Positions 1 through 8,641 of a stretch of 64,000 nucleotides of DNA are shown here, in pieces; positions within the stretch are counted from its first letter, which is position 1, and every line of letters starts with the position of its first letter. Origin of the DNA: Xylanimonas ulmi (lineage in GTDB: Bacteria > Actinomycetota > Actinomycetes > Actinomycetales > Cellulomonadaceae); assembly GCF_004216535.1 (NCBI RefSeq), contig NZ_SGWX01000001.1, forward strand, positions 1,550,001 through 1,614,000. Reading direction: 5' to 3'. The notes below the pieces were generated by a model. The model saw only the letters and a list, made by a program, of their open reading frames with translations, had not been told where the DNA came from and searched no databases. The translations under genes were made by a program, and so were the position numbers.

Positions 1-1
1 C

Positions 2-697
2 GAGACGCACATCGAGATCCTCGTCGACCGGCTCAAGCGCGTCTTCGGGGTCAACGTCACCACGGCTCCCGCGCCCGTCGCCTTCCGCGAGACCATCAAA
101 CGCGAGGCCAAGGCCGAGGGACGCCTCAAGAAGCAGTCGGGCGGCCATGGGCAGTTCGCCGTCGTCCAACTCATCGTCTCGCCCCTCGGCCCCGGCGGAG
201 GCTTCGAGTTCGTGGACTCGGTGGTCGGCGGCGCCGTGCCACGGCAGTACATCCCGGCGGTCGAGAAGGGCGTGCGCGACGCGCTCGAACGCGGCGGCCC
301 GAGCGGGCACCCGGTCGTGGACGTGCGCGTCGAGCTCGTCGACGGCAAGTCGCACTCCGTCGACTCGTCCGACATGGCGTTCCGCACCGCGGGGTCGATG
401 GCGGTCCACGAGGCCCTGGCCGCGGCGGGAACCGTCGTGCTCGAGCCGGTCTCGGCGGTCACCGTCACGGTCCCGCAGGCCTACCAGGGCGCGGTCATGA
501 ACGACCTGTCGGGGCGGCGCGGCCGCGTGCACGACACCCGGATGACCGACTCCGGCGACGCCGTCGTGGTCGCGACAGCGCCCGAGGTCGAGCTCCAGCG
601 CTACGCGCTCGACCTGCGCTCGCTCACCCAGGGCTACGGACAGGTGACGATCACACCGGACCATTACGAGGTCGCACCCACCCCCACGCACGCCTGA
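2..697 (+). CDS. EF-G-like translation factor, C-terminal part (gene starts before the window)
   Basis: This is the last 231 residues of a translational GTPase of the elongation factor G family, which moves or remodels tRNA-ribosome complexes in the cytoplasm. The open frame runs from base 2. It shows domain IV (GGGFEFVDSVVGGAVPRQYI, followed by PAVEKGVRDAL) and the domain V ferredoxin-like fold ending in LTQGYGQVTITPDHYE. The domain IV start reads GGHGQFAVVQL rather than the canonical GGRGQYGHV, and the preceding TTAPAPVAFRETI fits the paralogous EF-G2 group of actinobacteria better than housekeeping FusA. The GTPase domain lies outside the window, so ribosome-protection proteins of the Tet(M) class cannot be fully excluded. 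A stem-loop follows the stop codon. Confidence 0.88.
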   Translation, partial: ETHIEILVDRLKRVFGVNVTTAPAPVAFRETIKREAKAEGRLKKQSGGHGQFAVVQLIVSPLGPGGGFEFVDSVVGGAVPRQYIPAVEKGVRDALERGGPSGHPVVDVRVELVDGKSHSVDSSDMAFRTAGSMAVHEALAAAGTVVLEPVSAVTVTVPQAYQGAVMNDLSGRRGRVHDTRMTDSGDAVVVATAPEVELQRYALDLRSLTQGYGQVTITPDHYEVAPTPTHA

Positions 698-710
698 GGC
701 CCAAAGGCAC

Positions 711-739
711 ACGGGCGGTCGCCGGCGGCGGCCGCCCGT
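711..739 (+). terminator. Stem-loop after the EF-G-like gene
   Basis: The arms ACGGGCGG (711-718) and CCGCCCGT (732-739) pair perfectly around a 13-base loop, 14 bases after the stop codon. No T-run follows, which is common in high-GC actinobacteria. It probably separates the EF-G-like gene from the HupE/UreJ gene. Confidence 0.6.
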
Positions 740-797
740 CGGCGCGTTCGCCTGCCGTTCGCATCGCGTTCACCCAGGTCAGGCAGGGTGACGCCAC

Positions 798-2018
798 GTG
801 AGACGACACCTGCTCACCGCGGCGCTCGCCGCGGTCGCCGCGATCCCCCTGTTCGCCGCCCCCGCCGCAGCGCACGGCTTCTCCTCGACCGTCTACGCCG
901 ACGTCACCACGCCGTCGGACGGCACGGTGCGCACGCAGCTCGGCCTGGAGTACGACCTGCTGGTCGTCTCGGTCGCCGAGCACGCGCAGGACCCGGCGCT
1001 GTTCGACGACGGCATGGCGGTGTGGCAGACGGGCGAGGAGCCCACCGCCCTCGCCGACCACGCCGCGTCCGTCCTGCGATACGTCGAGGCGCGCTACCGC
1101 GTGAGCGTCGACGGTGAGCGGTGCGTCGCGTCCCAGGTGGGGGCGTTCGGCGTCACCGAGCGTGACGGCGTCCCCTACGCCCTGCTGACGCTGGACCACA
1201 CATGCGCCCCGTCCGACGGCGACGGCCCGCGGCACACCGAGATCACCAGCACCCTGTTCGGCGACGACGAGGGCTATGTGACCGGGACGACGACCATCCT
1301 CGACTACGACCTGGCTGGGGCGGCGGGCAGCGCCGCGCTCACGGGCCAGCACCCCACCTTCGAGTCCGGGCAGCCCTGGTACGACCGCATGGGCGAGTTC
1401 TTCGTCCTGGGGGCCGAGCACCTGCTGACGGGCATCGACCACATCCTGTTCCTGCTCGCGCTCATCGTCGGCTCGCGGCGCCTGCGCGACGTCGTCCTGG
1501 CCGCCACGAGCTTCACGCTCGCGCACTCCGTGACATTCCTGCTGGCCGCGCTGGGCCTGGTCGACGCCCCTGCCGCGCTGGTCGAGCCGGTCATCGCGGC
1601 GTCGATCGCCATCGTCGCGCTCTGGCACCTGTGGGCCCTGCGGCGGCGAGGCGACGCGCTCGGGCGCGGCGCCGTCCACCGCCCCACGAGCGCCTCGCTT
1701 GCGGCCCGGCTGGAGCTCGACCGTGCCGACTGGCTCCGACTCGCCGTGGTGTTCGCGTTCGGGCTCATCCACGGCCTGGGGTTCGCCGGGGCGCTCGGCA
1801 TCGACGAGGCCTTCTCCTGGACGCTGCTGTGGTCGCTGCTGGTGTTCAACGTGGGCATCGAGGTGGTCCAGCTGTCGATCATCGCCGTGGTGTTCCCGCT
1901 GCTGACGCTGCTGCGGAGGCGGGCGCCGCGCACCGGCCGCTGGGTGGGCGCCGTCGTCGCCGCGGGCGTCGCAGTCATGGGCGTCATCTGGTTCGTCCAG
2001 CGCATCGGCGTCGGCTGA
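798..2018 (+). CDS. HupE/UreJ family membrane protein with secreted N-terminal domain
   Basis: A 406-residue protein. An N-terminal signal peptide (residues 1-25, ending PAAA before HGF) leads into an extracytoplasmic domain of about 180 residues. A HupE/UreJ-2 type membrane domain with about six or seven helices follows. The membrane part has the family's histidine motifs: HLLTGIDHILF, TLAHS and GLIHGLGFAG. Homologues are associated with nickel or cobalt handling, but this subgroup with a long secreted domain is uncharacterised, and no urease or hydrogenase genes are nearby. The start is the GTG at 798; two other frames across this gene are open but are shadows. It appears monocistronic. Confidence 0.8.
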   Translation: MRRHLLTAALAAVAAIPLFAAPAAAHGFSSTVYADVTTPSDGTVRTQLGLEYDLLVVSVAEHAQDPALFDDGMAVWQTGEEPTALADHAASVLRYVEARYRVSVDGERCVASQVGAFGVTERDGVPYALLTLDHTCAPSDGDGPRHTEITSTLFGDDEGYVTGTTTILDYDLAGAAGSAALTGQHPTFESGQPWYDRMGEFFVLGAEHLLTGIDHILFLLALIVGSRRLRDVVLAATSFTLAHSVTFLLAALGLVDAPAALVEPVIAASIAIVALWHLWALRRRGDALGRGAVHRPTSASLAARLELDRADWLRLAVVFAFGLIHGLGFAGALGIDEAFSWTLLWSLLVFNVGIEVVQLSIIAVVFPLLTLLRRRAPRTGRWVGAVVAAGVAVMGVIWFVQRIGVG

Positions 2019-2033
2019 CCAGACCCACCGAGC

Positions 2034-2088
2034 GTGCAAGCGCTGTTCAGCCCATGCTCATGCTTCTGTCAACGAACGTTCACCGAAG
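2034..2088 (+). promoter_or_regulatory. PHO box: five direct repeats with exact 11-bp spacing
   Basis: GTGCA (2034), GTTCA (2045), GCTCA (2056), TGTCA (2067) and GTTCA (2078) are spaced exactly 11 bases apart, 60-110 bases upstream of the phosphatase start. This is the layout of actinobacterial PhoP boxes, which are tandem 11-bp units with a GTTCA-type core. The binding protein is inferred; the periodicity is seen directly. Confidence 0.75.
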
Positions 2089-2140
2089 GCCGAGACGGTG
2101 GACGGTGGTGCCGTCCGGCACCACCATCCCTGGAGGATTG

Positions 2141-4567
2141 ATGCACACGAACACTCACGCCCCGACGCCGCGCCGGCGTCGGGCCCGTGCGGCCGTCGCG
2201 GGCGCGGGCTTGATCAGCCTCGTCGCCGCCGGCCTCGCGTTCGCCGCGTCGTCGGCGAGCGCCGCCGACCTGCCGGCGAGCTTCCTCGGCACCGGCTCAC
2301 AGTGGCGCTACTCGGACGACAACACCGACCCGGCGGCGGGCGGAGCCGACCGCCTGGTGTGGACCGGCGCCGGCTTCGACGACGCCGCGTGGAAGACGGG
2401 CGTCAGCCCGTTCGGCGCCAAGAACGGCAAGCCGACCGGGCTCGGCTCCGGCTTCCCCGTCACGACGCCGCTCAACCAGTACATCGACCCGACGGCGTCG
2501 CCCCAGGTCGACGTCCCCACGTTCCACCTGCGCTCGTCGTTCAACCTCACCGCCGCCCAGCTCGGCGAGCTGACGGGGCTGACGGGCACGGTCGTCTACG
2601 ACGACGCCCTGCAGGTCTTCGTCAACGGCGTCAAGGTCGCAGGGCTCCTCGACGACCGGGTCGAGGCCGCCGCCGAGGCCCAGCGCAACCTCACCTACGC
2701 AGGCGTCTCCAACGGCGACCCCGTGACCTCGACCTTCACCATCCCGGCCGAGGTGCTGCAGGCGGGGACCAACACCATCGCCGTCGGGCTGTACAACGAC
2801 CGCGAGAACAGCTCGGACGTGTACCTCGACCTCAAGTCACTGGTCCCGGTCGTCGAGGAGCCCGAGCCGGGCGCCGCCACGATCTCCGACCTGGTGCTCG
2901 GCGTCGGCGCGAGCGAGGCCGAGCGCAACCTCGCCTGGTACTCCGACCTCGACACCGAGCAGGTCGCGCAGATCGCGCCCGCCGGCGAGGTCGTGGACGG
3001 CCGGTTCCCGGCCGACGCCGTGTCGGTCGCGGCGACCGGTGGGGCGACGTCGAGCGGGGAGTACAACCGCTTCGCGACGCTCACGGGCCTGGAGCCCAAC
3101 ACCGCCTACTCCTACCGCGTGGGCGCCGAGGGCGCCTGGTCGGGCGTGTCCACGTTCCGCACGCAGTCCTTCGACGGCGGCTTCGACTTCCTGTTCTTCG
3201 GCGACCCGCAGTTGGGCTCCTCGGGCAACCTCGCCTCGGACACCCAGGGCTGGATCGACACGCTCGACGTCGCGACCACCGCCTACCCGAGCGCCGAGAT
3301 GCTGTTCTCGGGCGGCGACCAGGTCGAGCACGCCAACAACGAGACCGAGTACGGCTCGTTCCTGTCGACCGACTACCTGCGCCAGATCCCGTTCGTGGCC
3401 ACCAACGGCAACCACGACGTCGGCGACAAGGCCTACAACCAGCACTTCAACGTGCCGAACCTCGACGCCGCGGCCGGCCCCGGCACGTCGACGTCCTCAG
3501 GCGGCGACTACTGGTTCGTCTACAAGGACGTGCTGTTCCTCAACCTCAACTCCAACTCGCGCGACTACGCGTCGCACGAGCGGTTCGTGCGCGAGACCAT
3601 CGCGGCGCACGGGGACGAGGCGAAGTGGAAGGTCGTGGCCTTCCACCACTCGATCTACTCGACCGGCCCGCACGCGACCGACGCCGACGTCATCGACCGC
3701 CGCAACACGTGGCCCACGCTCTTCAGCGAGCTCGGCGTGGACCTGGTGCTGCAGGGCCACGACCACAGCTACGCGCGCTCCTACCTCATCCGCAACGGTG
3801 AGAAGGCCGACCCGAACGAGCAGGCGGGCGCCGACATCCTGACCCCGGGCCCAGGCGGCGTGCTGTACGTGACGGCGAACTCCGCGTCGGGCTCGAAGTA
3901 CTACGCGGCGTCCAACTCCTCGTCGTGGTGGCTGTCGGCCTCCAACCAGGAGAACGTGCGCAACTACACGGCCGTCGAGGTGAGCGACGACGCGATCAGC
4001 GTCAAGACCATCCGCTCGCAGGCCAAGGACGCCGCCCGTCCGGTGAACTCGGTCGTCGACCAGGTCACGATCGCCAAGCCGGTCGCGCCCGACACCCAGA
4101 AGCTCCAGGTCGTCGTGCCCGAGGGCGCGCCGGGCGAGCTCGTGTGGGCCATCGACGGCGCCAACCCCCTCGTGGACCTGGGCACCGCCACCCCGGCCGG
4201 CGACCACTTCGCCGCGACCGGCACGCTCAACCCGGTGCGCGTCACCGACACCCGCCGTGGCGGGCCGACGTGGTCCATCTCAGCGCAGGTCGGCGACTTC
4301 ACCGGCAGCAAGGGCGCGTTCTCGGGCAAGTACCTCGGCTGGACGCCGCAGGTGCTGACCGCCGGCGGCGGCGCCACCGCGGGCGCCCCGGTCGCCTCCG
4401 GGTTCGGCGGCGGTGACGGCCTGGCCTCCTCCTCGGTGCTCGGCGCGGCCGGCGTCGGCCACCCGACCGGCTCGGCGACCCTGGGCGCCGGGCTCGACCT
4501 CAAGATCCCCGTCGACGTCACCGACGGGACCTACCGGGCCACGCTCACGCTGACCGCGCTGAGCTGA
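2141..4567 (+). CDS. Secreted metallophosphoesterase, purple acid phosphatase-like
   Basis: An 808-residue exported phosphoesterase. A basic N-terminus and hydrophobic stretch end in the cleavage-like site ASSASAADLP (about residue 43). A beta-rich N-terminal region and a fibronectin-III-like purple-acid-phosphatase domain follow. The binuclear metal centre is encoded by FFGDPQLG (about residue 352), SGGDQVEHANN, TNGNHDVGD, FHHSIYS and LQGHDHSYARS (about 540). A C-terminal beta domain of about 180 residues ends the protein without a sortase signal. The ATG at 2141 has the ribosome site TGGAGG nearby; the frame is open far upstream but that part is the shadow of the HupE gene. It sits behind a PHO box, so it probably scavenges phosphate from organic esters during phosphate limitation. 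A strong stem-loop follows. Confidence 0.88.
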   Translation: MHTNTHAPTPRRRRARAAVAGAGLISLVAAGLAFAASSASAADLPASFLGTGSQWRYSDDNTDPAAGGADRLVWTGAGFDDAAWKTGVSPFGAKNGKPTGLGSGFPVTTPLNQYIDPTASPQVDVPTFHLRSSFNLTAAQLGELTGLTGTVVYDDALQVFVNGVKVAGLLDDRVEAAAEAQRNLTYAGVSNGDPVTSTFTIPAEVLQAGTNTIAVGLYNDRENSSDVYLDLKSLVPVVEEPEPGAATISDLVLGVGASEAERNLAWYSDLDTEQVAQIAPAGEVVDGRFPADAVSVAATGGATSSGEYNRFATLTGLEPNTAYSYRVGAEGAWSGVSTFRTQSFDGGFDFLFFGDPQLGSSGNLASDTQGWIDTLDVATTAYPSAEMLFSGGDQVEHANNETEYGSFLSTDYLRQIPFVATNGNHDVGDKAYNQHFNVPNLDAAAGPGTSTSSGGDYWFVYKDVLFLNLNSNSRDYASHERFVRETIAAHGDEAKWKVVAFHHSIYSTGPHATDADVIDRRNTWPTLFSELGVDLVLQGHDHSYARSYLIRNGEKADPNEQAGADILTPGPGGVLYVTANSASGSKYYAASNSSSWWLSASNQENVRNYTAVEVSDDAISVKTIRSQAKDAARPVNSVVDQVTIAKPVAPDTQKLQVVVPEGAPGELVWAIDGANPLVDLGTATPAGDHFAATGTLNPVRVTDTRRGGPTWSISAQVGDFTGSKGAFSGKYLGWTPQVLTAGGGATAGAPVASGFGGGDGLASSSVLGAAGVGHPTGSATLGAGLDLKIPVDVTDGTYRATLTLTALS

Positions 4568-4581
4568 GTCTCCACCCCCGC

Positions 4582-4621
4582 GGCTCGGTGGGGGGCGGCA
4601 TTCGCCTCCCCCCACCGAGCC
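4582..4621 (+). terminator. Strong stem-loop terminator
   Basis: The arms GGCTCGGTGGGGGG (4582-4595) and CCCCCCACCGAGCC (4608-4621) pair over 14 bases without mismatch around a 12-base loop, 15 bases after the phosphatase stop. It likely insulates the PHO-controlled gene from the DUF916 gene starting at 4650. Confidence 0.8.
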
Positions 4622-4649
4622 TCCCCCACCTGAGCCGCAAGGACCCCTG

Positions 4650-5699
4650 ATGCCTGTCACCCTCCGCACCGCGCGCGCCGCCCTGGCGTGCGTCCTGGCC
4701 GCGACCGGCCTGCTCCTGGCCGCGCCGGGCCCCGCCGTCGCCGACGACTCGACCACCTGGGGCGTGCGCACCGGATCAGGCGACCAGGGCGGTGACCGGG
4801 AGAACTTCTCCTACACCCTCGACCCCGGCGAACGCCTCGACGACGTGCTCGTCGTCGCCAACCACGGCGACGCGCCGCTCGACCTGGACGTGTACGCCGC
4901 CGACGGCTACACGACCGACGCCGGGCAGCTCGACGTGCGCACGCGCGACGAGGCCTCGGAGGAGGTCGGGGCATGGCTCACGCCCGGCGCCGCGAGCGTG
5001 CGCGTCGAGCCCGGCGCCTCGGCCGACGTCCCCTTCTCGATCACCGTCCCTGACAACGCGACGCCCGGCGACTATGCGGGCGCGATCGTCACCTCGCGCA
5101 CGCAGGCCGAGCAGTCCGCCGACGTCGAGACCCGCCTCGGCGTGCGCGTGTTCGCGCGCGTGGCGGGCGACCTGGCGCCGAGCCTCACCGTCACCGGCGC
5201 TCACCTCGACTACCACGACTCGCCTAATCCGTTCGCGGCCGGTGACGCGACGCTCACCTACACCGTGCGCAACACCGGCAACGTGCGCTTGGCCGCAGGC
5301 CAGCAGGTCCACGTGGCCGGACCGTTCGGCTGGTTCGGCCACGATGCGCAGGCCGCCGACGTGCCTGAGCTGCTGCCCGGGGAGACGTGGCAGGTCAGCG
5401 TGCCCGTCGACGGCGTGGCGCCCGCCTTCCGCGCGGCCGCGCACGTGGTGCTCACCGCGCAGTTGCCCGCGGTCGCGGGTCAGACTCCCGGGGTGGCCCC
5501 CGTCGAGTCGAGCGCGACGGCGGTGGCCGTCCCGTGGGCGCTGCTCGCCCTGATCCTCGCGCTCGCCGCCGCCGTCTGGGTCGCCCTCGGACGCCGTCGG
5601 GCCCGCGCCCGTCGTGAGGCGGCGCGCGTCAGCGCGGCCGTGGCGCAGGCGCTGCGCGAGCGCGACGAGGCCACCGACGGCACGCGGGTGACCGCGTGA
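4650..5699 (+). CDS. DUF916 (WxL-interacting-like) cell-surface protein
   Basis: A 349-residue membrane-anchored surface protein. Residues 1-31 form a signal peptide ending PAVADD. The next 120 residues match the DUF916 pattern: FSYTLDPGERLDDVLVVANH, then AWLTPGAASVRVEPG and TPGDYAGAIVTSRT. A second beta-sandwich region follows. A membrane helix at about residues 290-312 (VPWALLALILALAAAVWVAL) precedes a basic cytoplasmic tail. In Firmicutes this domain family contacts peptidoglycan and WxL proteins; no WxL-motif partner is visible here, so its ligand is unknown. The stop overlaps the start of the next gene by 4 bases, implying a two-gene operon with the lipoprotein. Confidence 0.75.
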   Translation: MPVTLRTARAALACVLAATGLLLAAPGPAVADDSTTWGVRTGSGDQGGDRENFSYTLDPGERLDDVLVVANHGDAPLDLDVYAADGYTTDAGQLDVRTRDEASEEVGAWLTPGAASVRVEPGASADVPFSITVPDNATPGDYAGAIVTSRTQAEQSADVETRLGVRVFARVAGDLAPSLTVTGAHLDYHDSPNPFAAGDATLTYTVRNTGNVRLAAGQQVHVAGPFGWFGHDAQAADVPELLPGETWQVSVPVDGVAPAFRAAAHVVLTAQLPAVAGQTPGVAPVESSATAVAVPWALLALILALAAAVWVALGRRRARARREAARVSAAVAQALRERDEATDGTRVTA

Positions 5700-6379
5700 G
5701 GCGGCGCGCCCGCGCGACCGCCGTCGTCGCGACCGCCGTCACCGCCGTCCTCGCGCTCACCGGCTGCGACGGGACGACGCCGACCGGCGCCCCGAGCCCG
5801 TCGGCCTCCTCTACGGGCGCCCCGCTGACCGGGTTCGCCGCCGCGTTCCTCGGCGCCACGACGACGCCGGCGCCCGAGGCGACCGTGACCCCCACCCCGG
5901 GAACGTGGGACGACGTGACCCCACCCGCCGGATACACGATGGCGCTCATCACCGCCGGCGACGACCCGGCGAGCGCCACCCTGTCCGACGCGGTGCGCGG
6001 CTTCGCCGTCGAGCACGGCGTCGCGCTCACCGTCCTGCCCACCGCGGACGACGACCAGGTCGAGGCCGCGGTCAACCGGGCCGTCGGGGCCCACCCCGAC
6101 CTCGTCGTCGGCGCCGGAGACGGCGTCGTCGACGTGTTCGCGCTGCTGACGGCACAGCACCTTGACACCCAGTTCCTGCTGGTCGGCTCGCAGCTTCCCG
6201 AGCCCACCGACAACGTCACCGCCGTCGTCTGGGAGGGCGCCGGATTCCGCGGCTCAGGCCTGGGCAGCGGCCACGCAAACCCGGCAGCCGTCACCCGGGC
6301 GCAGTCGCTCGAGGCGACGCGCGTCGGGGTGACCGCGGTGCTGTACGACCTGACGGGCATCGTGCTCGACCTGCGGTAG
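5696..6379 (+). CDS. BMP/sugar-binding-like lipoprotein
   Basis: A 227-residue exported lipoprotein. The lipobox ALTGC places the acylated cysteine at residue 24, followed by a Ser/Thr/Pro-rich linker. The rest resembles one lobe of a basic-membrane-protein or periplasmic-binding fold: MALITAGDDPASATLSDAVRGF, then PTADDDQVEAAVNRAV and HPDLVVGAGDGVVDVF. It is shorter than typical BMP proteins (about 330 residues), so it may keep only part of the fold. The GTG start at 5696 overlaps the DUF916 stop codon (GTGA), indicating translational coupling. No ABC transporter genes are adjacent, so a transport role is not supported and the pair may act at the cell surface. Confidence 0.6.
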   Translation: MRRRARATAVVATAVTAVLALTGCDGTTPTGAPSPSASSTGAPLTGFAAAFLGATTTPAPEATVTPTPGTWDDVTPPAGYTMALITAGDDPASATLSDAVRGFAVEHGVALTVLPTADDDQVEAAVNRAVGAHPDLVVGAGDGVVDVFALLTAQHLDTQFLLVGSQLPEPTDNVTAVVWEGAGFRGSGLGSGHANPAAVTRAQSLEATRVGVTAVLYDLTGIVLDLR

Positions 6380-6424
6380 CGGCGGGCCGGACGCCCGGCG
6401 GGGCATATGTGGGACGATCCGGGC

Positions 6425-7342
6425 ATGGCGCTCGCCGACCGAGTCTCCTTCGGCCTGTCGCTGCCGCACCGGATGGCCGAGGCGGAGCCCGCGGGGATCG
6501 TGGGGCGTGTCGCCCGACGGGCCGAGGCGCTCGGCTTCGACGACGTGTGGGTCAGCGACGGCGGTCTCGGCCTGTCCGGGACGCTCGAACCGTTCGCCGT
6601 CCTCAACCACGCCGCCGCGCTCACCACACGGGTGCGTCTGGGGGTCGCGGTGCTCGTGCTGCCCACCCACCACCCGGTGCGCGTGGCGCACGCCGTCACA
6701 TCGCTCGACCGGCTCAGCGGCGGACGCGCGGTGCTCGGCGTCGGCCTTGGAGGCCGACGGCACGACGACGTCTACCAGGTGCCGCCCGAGCGTCGAGTCA
6801 CGCGCTTCAGCGAGCAGATCCGCCTCGTGCGCGCGCTGCTCGCGGGTGGTCGGGTGAGCCTCGACAGCGACTTCTACTCCGGTGTGGTCGACGCCGCCGC
6901 ACCCACCGCCCCGCAGGCGGTCCCTCCCTTGTGGATCGGTGGGACACATCCGGACGCCGTCCGACGGGCGGCGCGGCTTGCTGACGGGTGGATCGGCGCG
7001 GGCAGCTCGAGCAGCGCGACGTTCACGGCACTCGTGCCGCGGCTGCGTGACGCGCTTGAGGAGTGCGGTAAGGATCCCGCCGCGTTCCCCATCTCCAAGC
7101 GCGTGTACGTCTCGGTGTCCGATGACAGGCGGTCCGCGCGCGCCGAGGCCGACTCACTGCTCGGCCCGACCTACGGCGACCCGCAGATGGCCGAGCGTGT
7201 CGCCGTCTGCGGCACGTCCGACGACGTCGCCGAGCACCTTGAGTCCCTGGCCGACGCCGGCGCGACCCACCTCTTGCTGCACCCCACGGCGAGGCTCGAG
7301 GAGCACGCCGACACGCTCGCGCGGATCGTCGGGCTCGCCTGA
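6425..7342 (+). CDS. LLM-class flavin/F420-dependent oxidoreductase
   Basis: A 305-residue luciferase-like TIM-barrel oxidoreductase; the substrate is unknown. Visible family features are FGLSLPHR near the N-terminus, LGFDDVWVSDG, RVRLGVAVLVLPTHHPVRVAHAVTSLDRLS, the glycine-rich GRAVLGVGLGG, and PPLWIGGTHPDAVRRAARLADGW. The last is the flavin or F420 phosphate-binding part of the family. An upstream in-frame ATG at 6407 would add six residues; neither start has a good ribosome site, and 6425 was preferred because it begins right at the conserved barrel. It converges on the YbaK-like gene with only 8 bases between stop codons. It is clearly intact, unlike the LLM monooxygenase near 50 kb. Confidence 0.82.
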   Translation: MALADRVSFGLSLPHRMAEAEPAGIVGRVARRAEALGFDDVWVSDGGLGLSGTLEPFAVLNHAAALTTRVRLGVAVLVLPTHHPVRVAHAVTSLDRLSGGRAVLGVGLGGRRHDDVYQVPPERRVTRFSEQIRLVRALLAGGRVSLDSDFYSGVVDAAAPTAPQAVPPLWIGGTHPDAVRRAARLADGWIGAGSSSSATFTALVPRLRDALEECGKDPAAFPISKRVYVSVSDDRRSARAEADSLLGPTYGDPQMAERVAVCGTSDDVAEHLESLADAGATHLLLHPTARLEEHADTLARIVGLA

Positions 7343-7350
7343 GCCCGCGT

Positions 7351-7848
7351 TCAGCCTCCGCTCGGGTCCGCGTCCGTGACGTCGGCCACCTGGGCGCCGA
7401 GCGCGCCCAGCAACGCGTCGGCGTCGACAGTCGCGGCGACGCCATGGGCGCCTGCGCCGATCGACACGTCGCCCGCGCCCACCACGCGCGCGTCCGCGAC
7501 CACGGGCCACGCGTGCAGCGAGCCGAAGGGCGTGATGGTTCCGCGCTCATACCCGGTCACGTCTCGGGCGACGTCCTTGTCGGGCAGCGACAGCCGTGAG
7601 ACGCCCAGCACGCGGCGCAGCCGAGGCCAGGAGATCTGGCGGCCACCGGGCACCAGGACGAACAGGAAGTCGCCCTCGGCGCGACGCACCACGATCGTCT
7701 TGAGGATCTGCGCCGGGTCCAGGCCGCGCGCCGCCGCGGCCTCGGCGAGCGAGCCGACCGGGCCGTGCTCGGTGATCGTGTGCGTGAGGCCCGACGCCGC
7801 GAGCGCCCGCTGGGCGCGGCCGCGAGCGTCGTCGGACGGTTGAGGCAT
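7351..7848 (-). CDS. YbaK/ProX-type aminoacyl-tRNA deacylase
   Basis: A 165-residue protein of the YbaK/EbsC/prolyl-tRNA editing family, which hydrolyses mischarged aminoacyl-tRNAs in trans in the cytoplasm. It shows the N-terminal helix with HTITEHGPVGSLAEAAAARG, the core ILKTIVVRRAEGDFLFVLVPGGRQIS (positions 40-66), the conserved lysine in that strand, and DVTGYERGTITPFG. The last motif is characteristic of the family's substrate loop. Length is normal. Which aminoacyl-tRNA it edits cannot be told from sequence. It stands alone, convergent with the LLM gene. Confidence 0.85.
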   Translation of the reverse strand: MPQPSDDARGRAQRALAASGLTHTITEHGPVGSLAEAAAARGLDPAQILKTIVVRRAEGDFLFVLVPGGRQISWPRLRRVLGVSRLSLPDKDVARDVTGYERGTITPFGSLHAWPVVADARVVGAGDVSIGAGAHGVAATVDADALLGALGAQVADVTDADPSGG

Positions 7849-7875
7849 CTGCCCAGCGTAGGCGCGGGGCGTGGA

Positions 7876-8310
7876 TCAGGCCCCGGAGCCGGGCCGCTTC
7901 AGGCTGAACCCGAAGATCGTCGTCTCCGGCACGGGCAGCTCGTCGTATCCCGCCGCCACCTCGGGGAAGCCGGCCGGCGGGCGCGGGCCGACCCAGACCC
8001 GCCAGAGGGCGCCGTCGGGGTAGACGTAGCCGTCGGCGCGGACCGTGGCCCTCCCCGCGGCCGCAATCTGCGCGGCGAGCGCGTCACGGTGCGCGGCGGG
8101 GACGAACCCGACATATCGGTTGCGCCACAGCACGGCGACGCGACCGCCCGCGCCCTCTTCGAGCGCCAACTCGGCGGGGATGGGCGACGGCTTGCCCTCC
8201 GCGGGCGCGAAGGCCTCACGGATCGGCACCTGGAGCGCCGGAGCCTCGGTCGCGACGAAGCCGTCACCCACCTCGGCGACGATCACGGGACGACGCGCAC
8301 GCAGACTCAC
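7876..8310 (-). CDS. Conserved hypothetical protein, HIRAN-like in outline
   Basis: A 144-residue soluble protein starting at the GTG on 8310 (VSLRARRPVIVAEVGDG). A longer frame upstream is open but enters noncoding sequence. The middle reads VAVLWRNRYVGFVPAAHRDAL followed by ADGYVYPDGALWRVWVG, two beta-strand pairs separated by a helix. This resembles the layout of HIRAN-type nucleic-acid-binding domains, but the match is by eye only and no function is claimed. It is the last intact chromosomal gene before the IS-rich island. Confidence 0.6.
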   Translation of the reverse strand: MSLRARRPVIVAEVGDGFVATEAPALQVPIREAFAPAEGKPSPIPAELALEEGAGGRVAVLWRNRYVGFVPAAHRDALAAQIAAAGRATVRADGYVYPDGALWRVWVGPRPPAGFPEVAAGYDELPVPETTIFGFSLKRPGSGA

Positions 8311-8393
8311 CCCGCGATCCTGGCACAGCCACGGCCCTCGGCGCCGCGTGGGCGCCCGCGCCGCTCCCGGACCCGGCGCGCGGCCGACGTGGG

Positions 8394-8580
8394 TCAGTCG
8401 AGCAGGTGGCGCAGGTATCGCCGCGGTGAGTCGAGGAACGACCGCCAATGCCCCACCAACTCCAGGTCCTCCCACGCGGTCTGCCGCAGGCCCCACGGGC
8501 CGACCTCCAGGATGGTCGCGCAGGTGCAGCGCCGCGGCGACCGCGCCGACCCGCAGGAGGGTCCGATCTCGGACGGCCAC
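8394..8580 (-). pseudogene. 3' remnant of a chromosomal gene cut by the IS256 insertion
   Basis: A minus-strand frame ends in a protein-like tail (ATILEVGPWGLRQTAWEDLE, then GHWRSFLDSPRRYLRHLLD) with a stop at 8394. Upstream, around 8580-8600, the frame runs into the left end of the IS256 element, so the gene's 5' part is missing. The original product is not recognised. It marks the left edge of the island, where ordinary chromosome stops. Confidence 0.45.
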
Positions 8581-8641
8581 AGTGGCATTTCGGTTGGGTC
8601 TGTCGGTCTTCGGTGTATCTCCTGACCTGGAGGTACATGGA

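Noticed and set aside
651-2039. Long minus-strand frame opposite the HupE gene, and similar long Arg/Ala/Gly-rich frames elsewhere
   Set aside because: Low-complexity composition, no start signals, fully antisense to well-supported genes; typical of GC-rich DNA.
1202-2140. Possible 313-codon N-terminal extension of the phosphatase
   Set aside because: It is the out-of-frame shadow of the HupE gene; signal peptide, ribosome site and PHO box all place the start at 2141.
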